42,373 nucleotides of DNA, taken from NCBI GenBank assembly GCA_036374175.1, contig DASUUH010000086.1:1-42373 (forward strand), given 5' to 3'. The notes under the pieces were generated by a model, which worked only from the letters and a program-made list of their open reading frames with translations, was not told the DNA's origin and did no database searches. This document shows positions 17,660-25,302 of this stretch, piece after piece. Every line of letters starts with the position of its first letter. Within the stretch, counting starts at the first letter, position 1. The stretch comes from JASLBX01 sp036374175. Lineage in GTDB: Bacteria; Actinomycetota; Actinomycetes; Jiangellales; Jiangellaceae. The position numbers were made by a program, and so were the translations under genes.

Positions 17660-18706
17660 TCAGAGGGAGCAACCCACCAGGACCGGCTCGTTGGCCAGGT
17701 CGACGCCGAACTCCGCGCGGACGCCGTCACGCACCTGCCGGGCCAACGCCAGCAGGTCGGTGGTCGTGGCGCCGCCCCGGTTGGTCAGCGCCAACGCGTG
17801 TTTGTGGGATAAGGACACCCGACCGCCTGGCCCGGGGTACCCACGGCCGAAACCGGAATGTTCGATGAGCCACGCGGCGCTCGTCTTGATCCGGCCCTCA
17901 CCCGCCGGCCAGCGGGGCGCGGCGGCCGGCAGCGCGGCGGCCTGCTCTAAGTCCAGGACAGGATTGGTGAAGAACGAACCGGCACTCCAGGTGTCGTGAT
18001 CGGCGGCGTCGAGCACCATGCCTTTGGACCGGCGCAGCTCAAGGACGGCAGCCCGCACATCCCCCAACTTGGCCCGGTCGCCGATCTCCACGCCCAGCAC
18101 CCGCGCCAGTTCGGCGTATTGCACCGGCACGCCGAGCGTGCCGAGCCGGAGTTGGTACGTCACGCTGAGGATCACGTACCGGTCCGAGCCCTTGAACCGG
18201 CTCGTGCGGTACGCGAAGCCACATTCGGCGTTAGCGAACGTGCGGATCGATCGGGTCGCGCGGTCGTACGTACGGACCGACCAGATCGTCTCCGCGACCT
18301 CCTGCCCGTACGCGCCGACATTCTGCATTGGTGTCGCGCCAACCGAACCGGGGATTCCGGACAGCGCCTCAACGCCTATCCATCCTGAGCCGACGGCACG
18401 GGCGACCAACTCGTCCCACGTCTCTCCGGCGGCGACCGTAACGAGCAGGCCTCCGCAGGACGCGAGGTCGTCCGGATCGCATCCGTCCGCGTCCACTGTC
18501 ACGCCGCGCGTGCACACCCGAACGACCGTCCCCGCGAACCCGTCGTCCGCGACGACGATGTTGGAACCGCCGCCGAGCACCAGTACCGGCTCACCCTGCT
18601 CGTCGCATTCACGTACCGCGTCGATCAGCGCTGCCTCGTCGTGGCCTTCGACCAGGCGGGCGGCCGGACCACCCAGCCGCAACGTGGTCAGCTCGGACAG
18701 GTTCAT
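17660..18706 (-). CDS. murB: UDP-N-acetylenolpyruvoylglucosamine reductase
   Basis: FAD-dependent reductase making UDP-N-acetylmuramate in peptidoglycan synthesis; cytosolic. 348 aa. FAD-binding motif LGGGSNIVVADDGF (44-57), GIPGSVGATPMQNVGAYG (118-134), the substrate Tyr-Arg segment FAYRTSRFK (164-172), the catalytic Ser244 in SAGSFFTNPV and a C-terminal Glu340 (NEPVLVG). The ATG overlaps the stop of the upstream MaoC gene (ATGA), so the two are translationally coupled. Confidence 0.96.
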   Translation of the reverse strand: MNLSELTTLRLGGPAARLVEGHDEAALIDAVRECDEQGEPVLVLGGGSNIVVADDGFAGTVVRVCTRGVTVDADGCDPDDLASCGGLLVTVAAGETWDELVARAVGSGWIGVEALSGIPGSVGATPMQNVGAYGQEVAETIWSVRTYDRATRSIRTFANAECGFAYRTSRFKGSDRYVILSVTYQLRLGTLGVPVQYAELARVLGVEIGDRAKLGDVRAAVLELRRSKGMVLDAADHDTWSAGSFFTNPVLDLEQAAALPAAAPRWPAGEGRIKTSAAWLIEHSGFGRGYPGPGGRVSLSHKHALALTNRGGATTTDLLALARQVRDGVRAEFGVDLANEPVLVGCSL

Positions 18707-19122
18707 GCGCTCGGGCGGTAACGGACGACACCGCGCGATTGCGTCAATACTTTCTGGTCGTCGGCCTTGACCGTGAGCTCAACGTCGACGAGGCCGTCCT
18801 CGCGGATGTTCGTGACGACGCCGGACACCGTGACCGCTACGCCGTCGGCGTCGTCGGGAACGACCACCGGGCGCGAAAATCGCACTCCGTACTCCACCAC
18901 CGCACCGGGATCGCCGACCCAGTCGGTCAGCAGCCGGGCGGCCAGCGCCATGGTCAGCATGCCGTGTCCGATCACCGTGGGCAGGCCGACGTCCTTTGCG
19001 ATGCGGTCGCTCCAGTGGATCGGGTTGAAATCACCCGAGGCGCCGGCATAACGAATCAGGTCGGCCCGGGTCACGCGAAATGTCCTCTGAGGCAGTTCGG
19101 TGCCTGCCTGCACGTCAGGCAT
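18703..19122 (-). CDS. MaoC-family (R)-specific dehydratase, HadB-like
   Basis: 139-aa hot-dog-fold hydratase/dehydratase acting on 3-hydroxyacyl thioesters. The hydratase motif YAGASGDFNPIH gives the catalytic Asp31 and His36, followed by GLPTVIGHGMLTM. I chose the ATG at 19120-19122, which has GAGGAGG inside the upstream gene and an 8-nt overlap with its stop; longer starts would add an unrelated N-terminus. Paired with the next gene in the manner of mycobacterial HadA-HadB, in which this subunit is catalytic. A fatty-acid (not mycolate) substrate is my inference. Confidence 0.88.
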   Translation of the reverse strand: MPDVQAGTELPQRTFRVTRADLIRYAGASGDFNPIHWSDRIAKDVGLPTVIGHGMLTMALAARLLTDWVGDPGAVVEYGVRFSRPVVVPDDADGVAVTVSGVVTNIREDGLVDVELTVKADDQKVLTQSRGVVRYRPSA

Positions 19123-19564
19123 CGACGGCCTCCTCGGCCCGCACCAGCAACGTCGCGGTCGCTGTGCACACCGCCTCACCGTCGTCGGTCGCCACGTCAC
19201 ACTTGATACCCAGAAAATCGTTGCCAGCACGAGAACGAACGGTCTCGAGCGTGGTCGTGGTCAACAGCCGGTCACCCGCCGAGACCGGCCGGTTGTGGAC
19301 GAACCGCTGGTCGACATGGATCACCCGGGAGTATTCGATGCCGAGGTCGTCCATCAGGATGTCGAAACCTCGAAGCACGGGAATCATCGCGAACGTCGGC
19401 GGAGCGACGACATCGGAATAACCGAGCGCTCGGGCGGCCTCCGGGTCGTGATAAGCCGGATTGGTGTCGGCGATGGCCTCCGCGAACTCGCGGATCTTCT
19501 CTCGGCTGACCTCATACGGCTGCGGCTTGTACACACGTCCTGCGGCCGACGCATCGAGGGTCAT
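19115..19564 (-). CDS. MaoC-like N-terminal dehydratase subunit, HadA-like
   Basis: 149-aa hot-dog-fold protein of the FAS1-like dehydratase/MaoC_dehydrat_N type (YEVSREKIREFAEAIADTNP, then DVVAPPTFAMIP). It lacks the Asp/His hydratase motif and would be the substrate-binding partner of the HadB-like protein encoded next. ATG start; AAGGT lies rather far upstream. Part of a tightly overlapping three-gene cluster ending in murB. Confidence 0.85.
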   Translation of the reverse strand: MTLDASAAGRVYKPQPYEVSREKIREFAEAIADTNPAYHDPEAARALGYSDVVAPPTFAMIPVLRGFDILMDDLGIEYSRVIHVDQRFVHNRPVSAGDRLLTTTTLETVRSRAGNDFLGIKCDVATDDGEAVCTATATLLVRAEEAVDA

Positions 19565-19634
19565 GACTCTCGACCGTACCTTCCGGCGAGATCGAGATGG
19601 CTGCCGGTCGCGGCTCCGTTTAGGGAAGCGTCAC

Positions 19635-19805
19635 TCAGCGGGTCTCGCGGTGGACGGTGTGCCTACGGCAGCGCGGGCAGAACTTCTTCAAGTCGAGCCG
19701 GTCGGGGTCGTTGCGCCGGTTCTTCTTGGTGATGTAGTTGCGCTCCTTGCACACCGTGCAGGCCATGGTGATCTTTGGGCGGATATCTGCGCTCTTGGCA
19801 GCCAC
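19635..19805 (-). CDS. rpmG: 50S ribosomal protein L33
   Basis: 56-aa ribosomal protein from a GTG at 19803-19805 with GAGAGG upstream. Sequence VAAKSADIRPKI, then CTVCKERNYITKKNRRNDP and KFCPRCRRHT, ending VHRETR. The two CxxC pairs (Cys16/19, Cys43/46) make it the zinc-binding (C+) form of L33. It precedes the MaoC pair, as in Streptomyces and mycobacteria. Confidence 0.97.
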   Translation of the reverse strand: MAAKSADIRPKITMACTVCKERNYITKKNRRNDPDRLDLKKFCPRCRRHTVHRETR

Positions 19806-19848
19806 GGGTGCCTCTCAACGACGTGTTTTTCGGGATCCAAACCACATG

Positions 19849-19879
19849 AGGATAGCCGACGGCCACCCCTTGCTCCCAA
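19849..19879 (-). promoter_or_regulatory. Possible rpmG promoter
   Basis: Minus-strand TTGGGA (19874-19879) and TATCCT (19849-19854) separated by 19 nt, about 45 nt upstream of the rpmG start. The spacing is long, so this is only a candidate. Confidence 0.3.
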
Positions 19880-19932
19880 ATCTCTCCCTGGCTCCGTCGG
19901 ACGGTGGCCCGACGCATTGGCGAGTCTGGTGT

Positions 19933-20015
19933 GAAGAACTGCGGCACGATCTTGAAAATTCGCCCGATTTATGCGACATAAGGGCATTCACTTCAAGATC
20001 GTGCCGCAGTTCTTC
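19933..20015. repeat. Perfect 24-bp inverted repeat between rpmG and tRNA-Met
   Basis: Arms 19933-19956 and 19992-20015 are exact reverse complements over 24 nt (left arm begins GAAGAACTGCGG, ends GATCTTGAA), separated by a 35-nt AT-richer spacer. The arms are only moderately GC-rich and no T-run follows on either strand, so it does not look like an ordinary terminator. It may be a cruciform-forming dispersed repeat, MITE-like element or regulator site. Confidence 0.9.
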
Positions 20016-20087
20016 GCGCTTTGCGGTCAGCGGATCGGCACTGGCGTCCGCGGGGTGAGCACCCTTGGCACGCAAGAACAAGATGAG

Positions 20088-20161
20088 TAGCGGGGGCGGG
20101 ACTCGAACCCGCGACACCACGATTATGAGCCGTGTGCTCTAACCACCTGAGCTACCCCGCC
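20088..20161 (-). tRNA. trnM: tRNA-Met (CAT), elongator type
   Basis: 74-nt cloverleaf: acceptor GGCGGGG with CCCCGCT (terminal G-U), anticodon loop CTCATAA giving CAT, T-arm GCGGG-TTCGAGT-CCCGC, discriminator A. It lacks the three G-C pairs in the anticodon stem that mark initiator tRNA, so I call it elongator; an Ile (lysidine) identity is less likely. Confidence 0.93.
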
Positions 20162-20198
20162 GGGGCCCGGGGCTGGCCACCTGGCCGCTCCGGTGTCG

Positions 20199-20271
20199 AG
20201 CCCCAATACGGAATCGAACCGTAGACCTTCTCCTTACCATGGAGACGCTCTGCCGACTGAGCTATTGGGGC
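20199..20271 (-). tRNA. trnT: tRNA-Thr (GGT)
   Basis: 73-nt cloverleaf: acceptor GCCCCAA with TTGGGGC, anticodon stem CTCC/GGAG with loop ATGGTAA giving GGT, T-arm TACGG-TTCGATT-CCGTA. It lies 37 nt upstream of tRNA-Met on the same strand. Confidence 0.96.
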
Positions 20272-20338
20272 GTGCGCTCTGCGCCAGATGAGCGTACACA
20301 AACCTCCGGCATTGCGCGAAATCGTTAGCCGCGGCGCT

Positions 20339-20611
20339 TCACAGCTGCTCACGGACTCCCGCTTCGCCCTCGATGCGCTGCACCTGCGCGGCGAGTCCGC
20401 CGGTCATCGACGATGAACCGGAGTTCCTGCGCAACAGCGGCAGGACCGTCCGGTGCTGTACGTCCTCCAGCAGCATGGCGAGCGCTGCATAGATCGCGGA
20501 TGCAAAGGAAACGCCGCGGCGCAGGTTAGCAGCGCTGCGACGCAGATCACACTTTCCCGCAGCAACCTGGGTGAGCCCACGCGGGTCCTCATTCTCGACC
20601 GGCGCGGGCAC
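20339..20611 (-). CDS. Small open frame, uncertain gene
   Basis: A 90-codon frame from a GTG, with a plausible amphipathic stretch (LAMLLEDVQHRTVLPLLRR). Third-position GC is high in its second half and lower in the first; no convincing ribosome site. It may be a small protein, or the tail of a decayed gene. It lies in the 375-nt gap between tRNA-Thr and the secreted protein gene, which otherwise shows nothing recognisable. Confidence 0.25.
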   Translation of the reverse strand: MPAPVENEDPRGLTQVAAGKCDLRRSAANLRRGVSFASAIYAALAMLLEDVQHRTVLPLLRRNSGSSSMTGGLAAQVQRIEGEAGVREQL

Positions 20612-20646
20612 CAGGCCTACGCCACAGGGGGACTGGAGAAACCCAA

Positions 20647-21294
20647 ATGTTCGGAAGCACCAACAACAAGGTCCAGCGAATTCGCCGGGTCGGCATCATT
20701 ACCGGGGCCATTGGCCTCGCCGCGGCCGCTTCGATGATTGCGCCGCAGGCGTTCGGAACCGACGCCGAGGCGCCGGCCCGGATCGAAGCTCGATCGGTCG
20801 ACACCGCTGCCGCCAACGAGACTGAGGCGCCCGAGGCCGAAGTCACGTACGAACGTGGAGTCGCTCTCTCTGGCACCGGCGATCTGAACGGCCGCCACGT
20901 GTTCGCCGAGATCTACGGCAACAGCCTCTACGGTGGTCAAGGCACCGTCATGGTGGAGCCGCCTGGCGGCCCTGAACTCGGCGGATCCGTCGAATTCGAC
21001 GCGGCGGATCTGCTCGACGGAGACGTCGAGTTCGACTTCGCGCTGTCGCGGTACACCCGCGGCGGTCCGGTCGCCACCCGCTCCAGCGCTCAGCTCGCCG
21101 GCACGTGGGAGTTGTCCGGCCCGTCCGTGGAGATCGACGAGACCTTCTCGGACGCCGGATACCTCATCCACGTCACTGGGACAAACACTCCGGTGTCGGC
21201 GGATGTCACGGTAACGGTCGACGGCCAGCCGGTCGTGCTCCAGATGCACGACGCCTTCGCCTTCGACCTGACGATCACCAAGACTCCGCTCTGA
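20647..21294 (+). CDS. Secreted protein of unknown function
   Basis: 215 aa with a Sec-type signal: basic N-terminus (KVQRIRR), hydrophobic core (VGIITGAIGLAAAASMIA) and probable cleavage near PQAFG. The mature part is acidic, starts with a disordered Ala/Glu-rich linker, and then looks like one all-beta domain (for example VFAEIYGNSLYGGQGTVMVE and a C-terminal VTVTVDGQPVVLQ). No cysteines, lipobox, membrane anchor or sortase signal. I do not recognise the family. ATG start with GGAG 9 nt upstream; a strong hairpin terminator follows. Confidence 0.75.
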   Translation: MFGSTNNKVQRIRRVGIITGAIGLAAAASMIAPQAFGTDAEAPARIEARSVDTAAANETEAPEAEVTYERGVALSGTGDLNGRHVFAEIYGNSLYGGQGTVMVEPPGGPELGGSVEFDAADLLDGDVEFDFALSRYTRGGPVATRSSAQLAGTWELSGPSVEIDETFSDAGYLIHVTGTNTPVSADVTVTVDGQPVVLQMHDAFAFDLTITKTPL

Positions 21295-21327
21295 ACAGGG
21301 GAGTACTAAGTACGCCAAACACCCCAA

Positions 21328-21358
21328 GTGGGCCCTTGATCTGCGATCAAGGGCCCAC
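21328..21358. terminator. Bidirectional intrinsic terminator
   Basis: Perfect 14-bp stem (GTGGGCCCTTGATC / GATCAAGGGCCCAC) with a 3-nt TGC loop, lying between two convergent genes (plus-strand stop at 21294, minus-strand stop at 21380). Both flanks are moderately T-rich in the reading direction, mainly on the minus strand (TTGGGGTGTTT). Confidence 0.85.
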
Positions 21359-21379
21359 CTTCACGCCAGGCCCTACCGG

Positions 21380-22420
21380 TCAGAGATCACGCGGACTGCG
21401 ATCGGCGTCATCGAACTTCCTCGTATCACGCGGCTCGACGAATGGCTCGACGTCCGGCGGGTGGCCGCCCTCGATGGCTCGCCCGCGAAGAAGCTCCGCG
21501 TCAACCTCAAGTCCCAACATGACTGCGATGTTGGAGACCCACAACCAGATCAGGAAGATGATCACACCAGCCATCGCCCCGTACGTGCGGTTGTAGTTGC
21601 CGAAGTTCGCGATGTAGAAGCCAAATGCCGCGGACGCCACGATCCACAAGAGGACGGCGAGGATACTGCCCGGCGTCAGCCACCGGAACCGAGGTTGTTT
21701 GACGTTGGGGGCTCCCCAATAGAGGATCGCCAGGATCAGGGCGACGATAAGAACGAGGACGGGCCACTTGGCGATGTCCCAGACAGCCACGGCCGTGTCG
21801 CCAAGACCGATCAGCTGGCCCGCCCATGAGGCGAGGTCTCCGGTGAAGACCACAACCAACGCGCTTGCGGCAAGCAGTATGACGAGAACCACGGTGATCG
21901 CGAGCCGGGTGGGAATAGTCTTCCAGATCGGCCGGCCTTCAGGCATCTCGTAAACCGCATTAGAAGCCCGCATGAAGGCCGCGACGTAGCCCGACGCGGA
22001 CCACAAGGCGATCGCCAAGCTGACGATGAACGTGAGTCCGGCTGCGCTCTGGTTGCTTTCAAGATTCTCCAGCGCCGTCGTGATGATGTCCCGGGTCGGC
22101 CCCGGTGCGAAAGCGCCTACGTTCGTCAGCAGCGGCTGGATGGTGTCCCGGCCCAGCAGACCTAACACGGCCACGAGGGCGACGAGCGCTGGAAAGATCG
22201 AAAGTATGCCGTAGTACGTCAGCGCCGCAGCCCAGTCGGTCAGGTTGTCCTTGCGGAAACCCGAAATGCTTCGCTTGAGTACGCCCCACCAGGACCGCTT
22301 GCCCAGATCGGTGGGCGAGTCGGGCAGGTCGCCCTCACGGCGGCGAACCGCTGCGTCACGCTCACGCATTCCCTGCTCGCGCCCAGCGCTTCGACTCGGG
22401 CGTTCGGTGTCGCCAGCCAT
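21380..22420 (-). CDS. YihY/BrkB-family inner membrane protein
   Basis: 346 aa, from the ATG at 22418-22420 that follows GGGAGGCGA; an upstream frame extension is rejected. A hydrophilic, charged N-terminus (about 50 residues) precedes the family core, which begins GFRKDNLTDWAAALTYYGILS and has about six membrane segments. The motifs FPALVALVAVLGL, LWSASGYVAAFMRASNAVYE and NRTYGAMAGVIIFLIWLWVSN fit the BrkB (virulence factor BrkB) family. The molecular function of this family is not settled. The C-terminus is a charged tail. Confidence 0.9.
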   Translation of the reverse strand: MAGDTERPSRSAGREQGMRERDAAVRRREGDLPDSPTDLGKRSWWGVLKRSISGFRKDNLTDWAAALTYYGILSIFPALVALVAVLGLLGRDTIQPLLTNVGAFAPGPTRDIITTALENLESNQSAAGLTFIVSLAIALWSASGYVAAFMRASNAVYEMPEGRPIWKTIPTRLAITVVLVILLAASALVVVFTGDLASWAGQLIGLGDTAVAVWDIAKWPVLVLIVALILAILYWGAPNVKQPRFRWLTPGSILAVLLWIVASAAFGFYIANFGNYNRTYGAMAGVIIFLIWLWVSNIAVMLGLEVDAELLRGRAIEGGHPPDVEPFVEPRDTRKFDDADRSPRDL

Positions 22421-22649
22421 ATATCTCGCCTCCCGTAGCGTGGGCGGGACCTGCCCAGTTGGCCGACGGCGGTATGCCGGCACGCTGGATCAGCAACGAC
22501 GGCACCACGCAGTTTCGTCGGTTGTTGACCTGGTTAGATACCCGAACTCGGGCAAAGCATTCGCGCTGTAAGGCACCGTTCGGCCGATGTCGACGCCCGC
22601 ATGAGCGAATGCTCGCTGTGTGAGCCGACAGAGAAGATCGACGGAGCGG

Positions 22650-22704
22650 GGCGGCAGGCGTCGGTTCAAGCCGACGTAGACGTAGCCGACGGATTCTCAG
22701 TCCG
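22650..22704 (-). pseudogene. Degenerate tRNA-Tyr 3' half (candidate attachment site)
   Basis: About 55 nt aligning with nt 32515-32570 of the intact tRNA-Tyr locus, in the same orientation, at roughly 80% identity with one single-base gap. It runs from the anticodon stem (CGGACTG) through the variable arm and T-arm to the acceptor 3' strand. The anticodon loop reads CTGAGAA instead of CTGTAAA. T-stem changes are compensatory (GTCGG/CCGAC for GTTGG/CCAAC), but the T-loop is one base short and there is no 5' half, so no functional tRNA can form. This is what a second attachment site of an element integrated at tRNA-Tyr would look like. Confidence 0.75.
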
Positions 22705-22718
22705 AGCCCGCAGACGCC

Positions 22719-22865
22719 TCACCAGCAGAAGGTGGCGGCAGGGCCGTTCTGCCATCGCGGTACGGCGACGCAGGGGAGCGCCCGGTGGTTGGCGAGCACG
22801 TCGGCGGCAACCGTGAACAGCCACATCCGCTGACGCATACGATCGTCGTGCGGCCGACCACGCAC
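22719..22865 (-). CDS. Small open frame next to the tRNA fragment
   Basis: A frame of 48 codons from a GTG (22863-22865), or 39 from the ATG at 22836-22838, reading MRQRMWLFTVAADVLANH and ending AATFCW. Third positions are strongly GC-rich (about 85%), as in real genes of this genome, but no ribosome site is clear and I know no match. It may be the remnant of a gene from the putative island, since it stops 15 nt from the tRNA-Tyr fragment. Confidence 0.3.
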   Translation of the reverse strand: MRGRPHDDRMRQRMWLFTVAADVLANHRALPCVAVPRWQNGPAATFCW

Positions 22866-22991
22866 GATGAGCGCAGGCGGCCGCGCCGATTTGCTCGAGG
22901 ACTACCTCGGGCATACCCCTTTCCGTTTAGCCGCGGGTCGTTGATGTTGCTGTCAAGGTGTGCCGATCCAGCAGGGACGAGCACGGCCTCG

Positions 22992-24344
22992 TTACGCGCG
23001 GCTCTGATCGGTGGCAAGTGCGCCTGGGGGGGCCACCCGGCCGGAGGAGGGGAGCCGCGGGACAACTTCTCTGGTGCTGACTCGATCGGGACGGCGCAGC
23101 GAGGGCGAATTGCTCTGGCCCGAAACCAGTGCTCGGGGCACTGTTACCGCGATGCCCATCAGTAATGTTCCGGCGAGGAGGAAGGGGAGCTCGGTTCGCA
23201 CTCCGATGAGGGAGCCACCGATGAGCGGCCCGAAGAACTGGCCGAGGCCACTCGCGGAGTTCTTGAGGCCAAGGGCGAAACCGGCGCCGGACCGGGTCCG
23301 GCTGGACACGAGGGCGGTGAGGTTGGGCATGACCACCGCGCCGCCGGCGCCGTGGGCTGCGGCCATGGCGAGGACGAGCGGAAACGGTCCCGCTGCGAGC
23401 AAGCCGGCAAGGCTGGCTCCCATGCTCGCGAAGCCGACTGCCACCTGGGTCACGGCGGAGACCCGGGTGCTCAGCCAGGCCACGGCCGGGAGTTGGACAG
23501 CCAGCACGGCGCTGCACACCATGAAGGCCAGGGCGATCTGGGCGAGGGTGAGCGAGAGTCGGTCCCGGGCGTAGAGCACGAAGATCCCCTCGAAGATCGC
23601 TAGTCCGTACTGCGCGGCGAACACGAGTAGCAGCAGCGGACCCGTCATGGTCAATACAGGCCTCAGCCCGCCCTGGTGCCGCGTGCTGCGGAAATGCGCC
23701 TTCGGTCTGACGGGTGTGGAGTTGGGCAGGTGCCGGCCGGCCAGAGCGAGGACCGAAGCGGCAAGCAGGCCGCTGAACAGGAATGGGATCGAGTGGGCGT
23801 CGAGATGCACGATCCCACCGCCGATCTCGATGTTCGAGCCGGTGAGCAGCCCGGTGAGGGCGGGCCCGGCGACGAGTCCGAGGCTGATCGCGGTGCCGAA
23901 CCAGGCCATTCCGCGGGCACGGTCGCGGTCTGAGGTGGTATCGGCGATGTAGGCGCTGGCGGTCACCAGCAGGCTGGCGTCGGCGAAACCGCCGAGTAAG
24001 CGCAGCGGGTACAGCATCCAGAGGGAGGTGCTGAGACCAAACAGGACCTGCGTGGCGGCGAGGCCGCCGAGCCCGGCAAGCAGCATGGGCCGCCGCCCCC
24101 ACCGATCGCCGAGGCGCCCAAGGGTGGGGCTGGCGAGGAGGCCAGCCAGCGCGTAGACCCCCACGATCAGCCCGACGTGGAAGGCGACGGAGCCGGCAGC
24201 GGCGCCGAGCCCTCCGACGCGCTGGATGTGGTCCGGAAGAACGGTCAGTGTGCTCCCGTAGCCGACCATGACGAGGAACAGGGACGCGAGAAGCACGGCC
24301 GTCGGCCGATCGGGCCGGAAGCGAGTCGTCGTGATGCCACTCAT
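22992..24344 (-). CDS. Major facilitator superfamily transporter, drug-exporter type
   Basis: 450 aa with about 12 membrane segments. The start is the ATG at 24342-24344, preceded by GAGGCGGAGG; an upstream open frame of 123 codons is arginine-rich and rejected. The motif between helices 2 and 3, LGRLGDRWGRRPMLLAG, is the MFS signature. The first half also has GPALTGLL, resembling the antiporter motif of TetA-like efflux proteins. A hydrophilic tail of about 45 residues follows the last helix. The substrate is unknown; export of a small molecule is likely. It is divergent from the SHOCT-like gene. Confidence 0.88.
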   Translation of the reverse strand: MSGITTTRFRPDRPTAVLLASLFLVMVGYGSTLTVLPDHIQRVGGLGAAAGSVAFHVGLIVGVYALAGLLASPTLGRLGDRWGRRPMLLAGLGGLAATQVLFGLSTSLWMLYPLRLLGGFADASLLVTASAYIADTTSDRDRARGMAWFGTAISLGLVAGPALTGLLTGSNIEIGGGIVHLDAHSIPFLFSGLLAASVLALAGRHLPNSTPVRPKAHFRSTRHQGGLRPVLTMTGPLLLLVFAAQYGLAIFEGIFVLYARDRLSLTLAQIALAFMVCSAVLAVQLPAVAWLSTRVSAVTQVAVGFASMGASLAGLLAAGPFPLVLAMAAAHGAGGAVVMPNLTALVSSRTRSGAGFALGLKNSASGLGQFFGPLIGGSLIGVRTELPFLLAGTLLMGIAVTVPRALVSGQSNSPSLRRPDRVSTREVVPRLPSSGRVAPPGALATDQSRA

Positions 24345-24706
24345 GCCTCCGCCTCGCCGGCGAGGTCGCTTGGGAGCTGCGCCAACAGCACGAGATCTCG
24401 CCATTGCCTGCCCATTCCGTCGAGTCCACACGCACATAGGACGGTGTCGGCCGCGAGGGGGATACAGCATGGCTAGCCCGCCGACCTCGCAGGTGCAAGT
24501 GGGAACCTCTGCGACGCGAGGGAGATGGACCTTCGCCGTCAGGATCCCTGCTGCCAATCGCAGGCGCCGCCTGCCGACTCCGACGCAGACTTCGTGATCC
24601 CGCGTCGAAGAGTGGAGACGTTGGGCCCTACACGGCGTGGCTCCGGCGGGCCAACGGTGAGCAGGTACCGCTCTCTTCGTCTTCGCGTGAGGGAGGTGAA
24701 GACCGG
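24345..24706. other. Intergenic region without a gene
   Basis: 362 nt between the divergent MFS and SHOCT-like genes. It presumably holds both promoters, but I see no clear -35/-10 pair. A strong ribosome site (GGGAGGTG, near 24690) belongs to the SHOCT-like gene. Confidence 0.5.
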
Positions 24707-25294
24707 ATGACACCTGACTGTCGTGCCGATGTCATTGATCAAGTAGTCACGTACACGACCACGCGGGCGCATTGCAGCGGGTCTGGGTGGTGGATGGGCG
24801 GCATGGCGATCTGGTGGGTGATCGCGTCGGCCGTAGTGATCTTCGGGTTTGTCTGGCTGCTCCAGAAGGGCTTTGAGCGGCGGCCGCGCAGCGTTCAGAA
24901 CACGCCGGCGATCCCAGAGCGGCGCTTCGCGGAAGACGAGATCCGAGGTTCGAGCGGCGACTCATCCACCCACCAGGCCACACAGGGCAAGCGAGCCCGT
25001 GGTCGGTGCGCCGGTCAGGACTACACCGGGCGCCGAGGGGCAACCGGCCCATCGGCGCATGGGTTGCCTGCGGAGGCCCTCGCTCGCCGTTTCACCCCGC
25101 TTCACCCCGCCAGGGGCAAGCCGCCACCACGGGTGAAGTCGGGACCGAGCGACGTTCGCCACCCTTGCGCCCTATCCGTCCGCGAGGCGACAGCCGAGTC
25201 CGCCACGCCCTCGCCGGCGCGCCTTCCAGCGAAGTCGCGGCGACGAGGGCGTGGAGGCCGACTGTATCTCGAATCCGTCGGGACGCTCTGCTGA
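24707..25294 (+). pseudogene. SHOCT-like small membrane protein, probably frameshifted
   Basis: The first ~85 residues resemble small actinobacterial SHOCT proteins: SGSGWWMGGMAIWWVIASAV leads into one membrane segment ending VWLLQKGFERRP, then IPERRFAEDEI, which matches the start of the SHOCT motif. From there the reading frame should continue like E(E/R)FERRL; that peptide (RFERRLIH) is found in a neighbouring frame at about 24948-24971. The present frame instead runs on for ~110 residues of basic low-complexity sequence to 25294. A one-base indel near 24945, natural or sequencing, is the simplest explanation. ATG start with GGGAGGTG upstream. Confidence 0.45.
25203..25254. repeat. 11-bp inverted repeat
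   Basis: CCACGCCCTCG (25203-25213) and CGAGGGCGTGG (25244-25254) are perfect reverse complements with a 30-nt spacer that can extend the pairing with one bulge. It lies 48 nt before the second, larger palindrome and may belong to the same repeat element. Confidence 0.6.
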
Positions 25295-25302
25295 CCAACT
25301 AA

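Noticed and set aside
17593..17730. An earlier start for the P-type ATPase
   Set aside because: It would overlap murB by 71 nt with unlikely sequence; the GTG at 17592 fits the gene boundary.
19933..20015. Reading the 24-bp inverted repeat as an intrinsic terminator
   Set aside because: The loop is 35 nt, the stem is not especially GC-rich, and no T-run follows on either strand.
22650..22740. A functional tRNA-Leu with anticodon GAG at the tRNA-like fragment
   Set aside because: Only the 3' half is tRNA-like; no matching 5' acceptor strand or D-arm can be found, and the T-loop is one base short.
22927..24498. A 523-codon minus-strand frame overlapping the MFS transporter gene
   Set aside because: Its translation is arginine/proline-rich without any domain, while the overlapping frame encodes a clear 12-helix MFS protein with a good start site.
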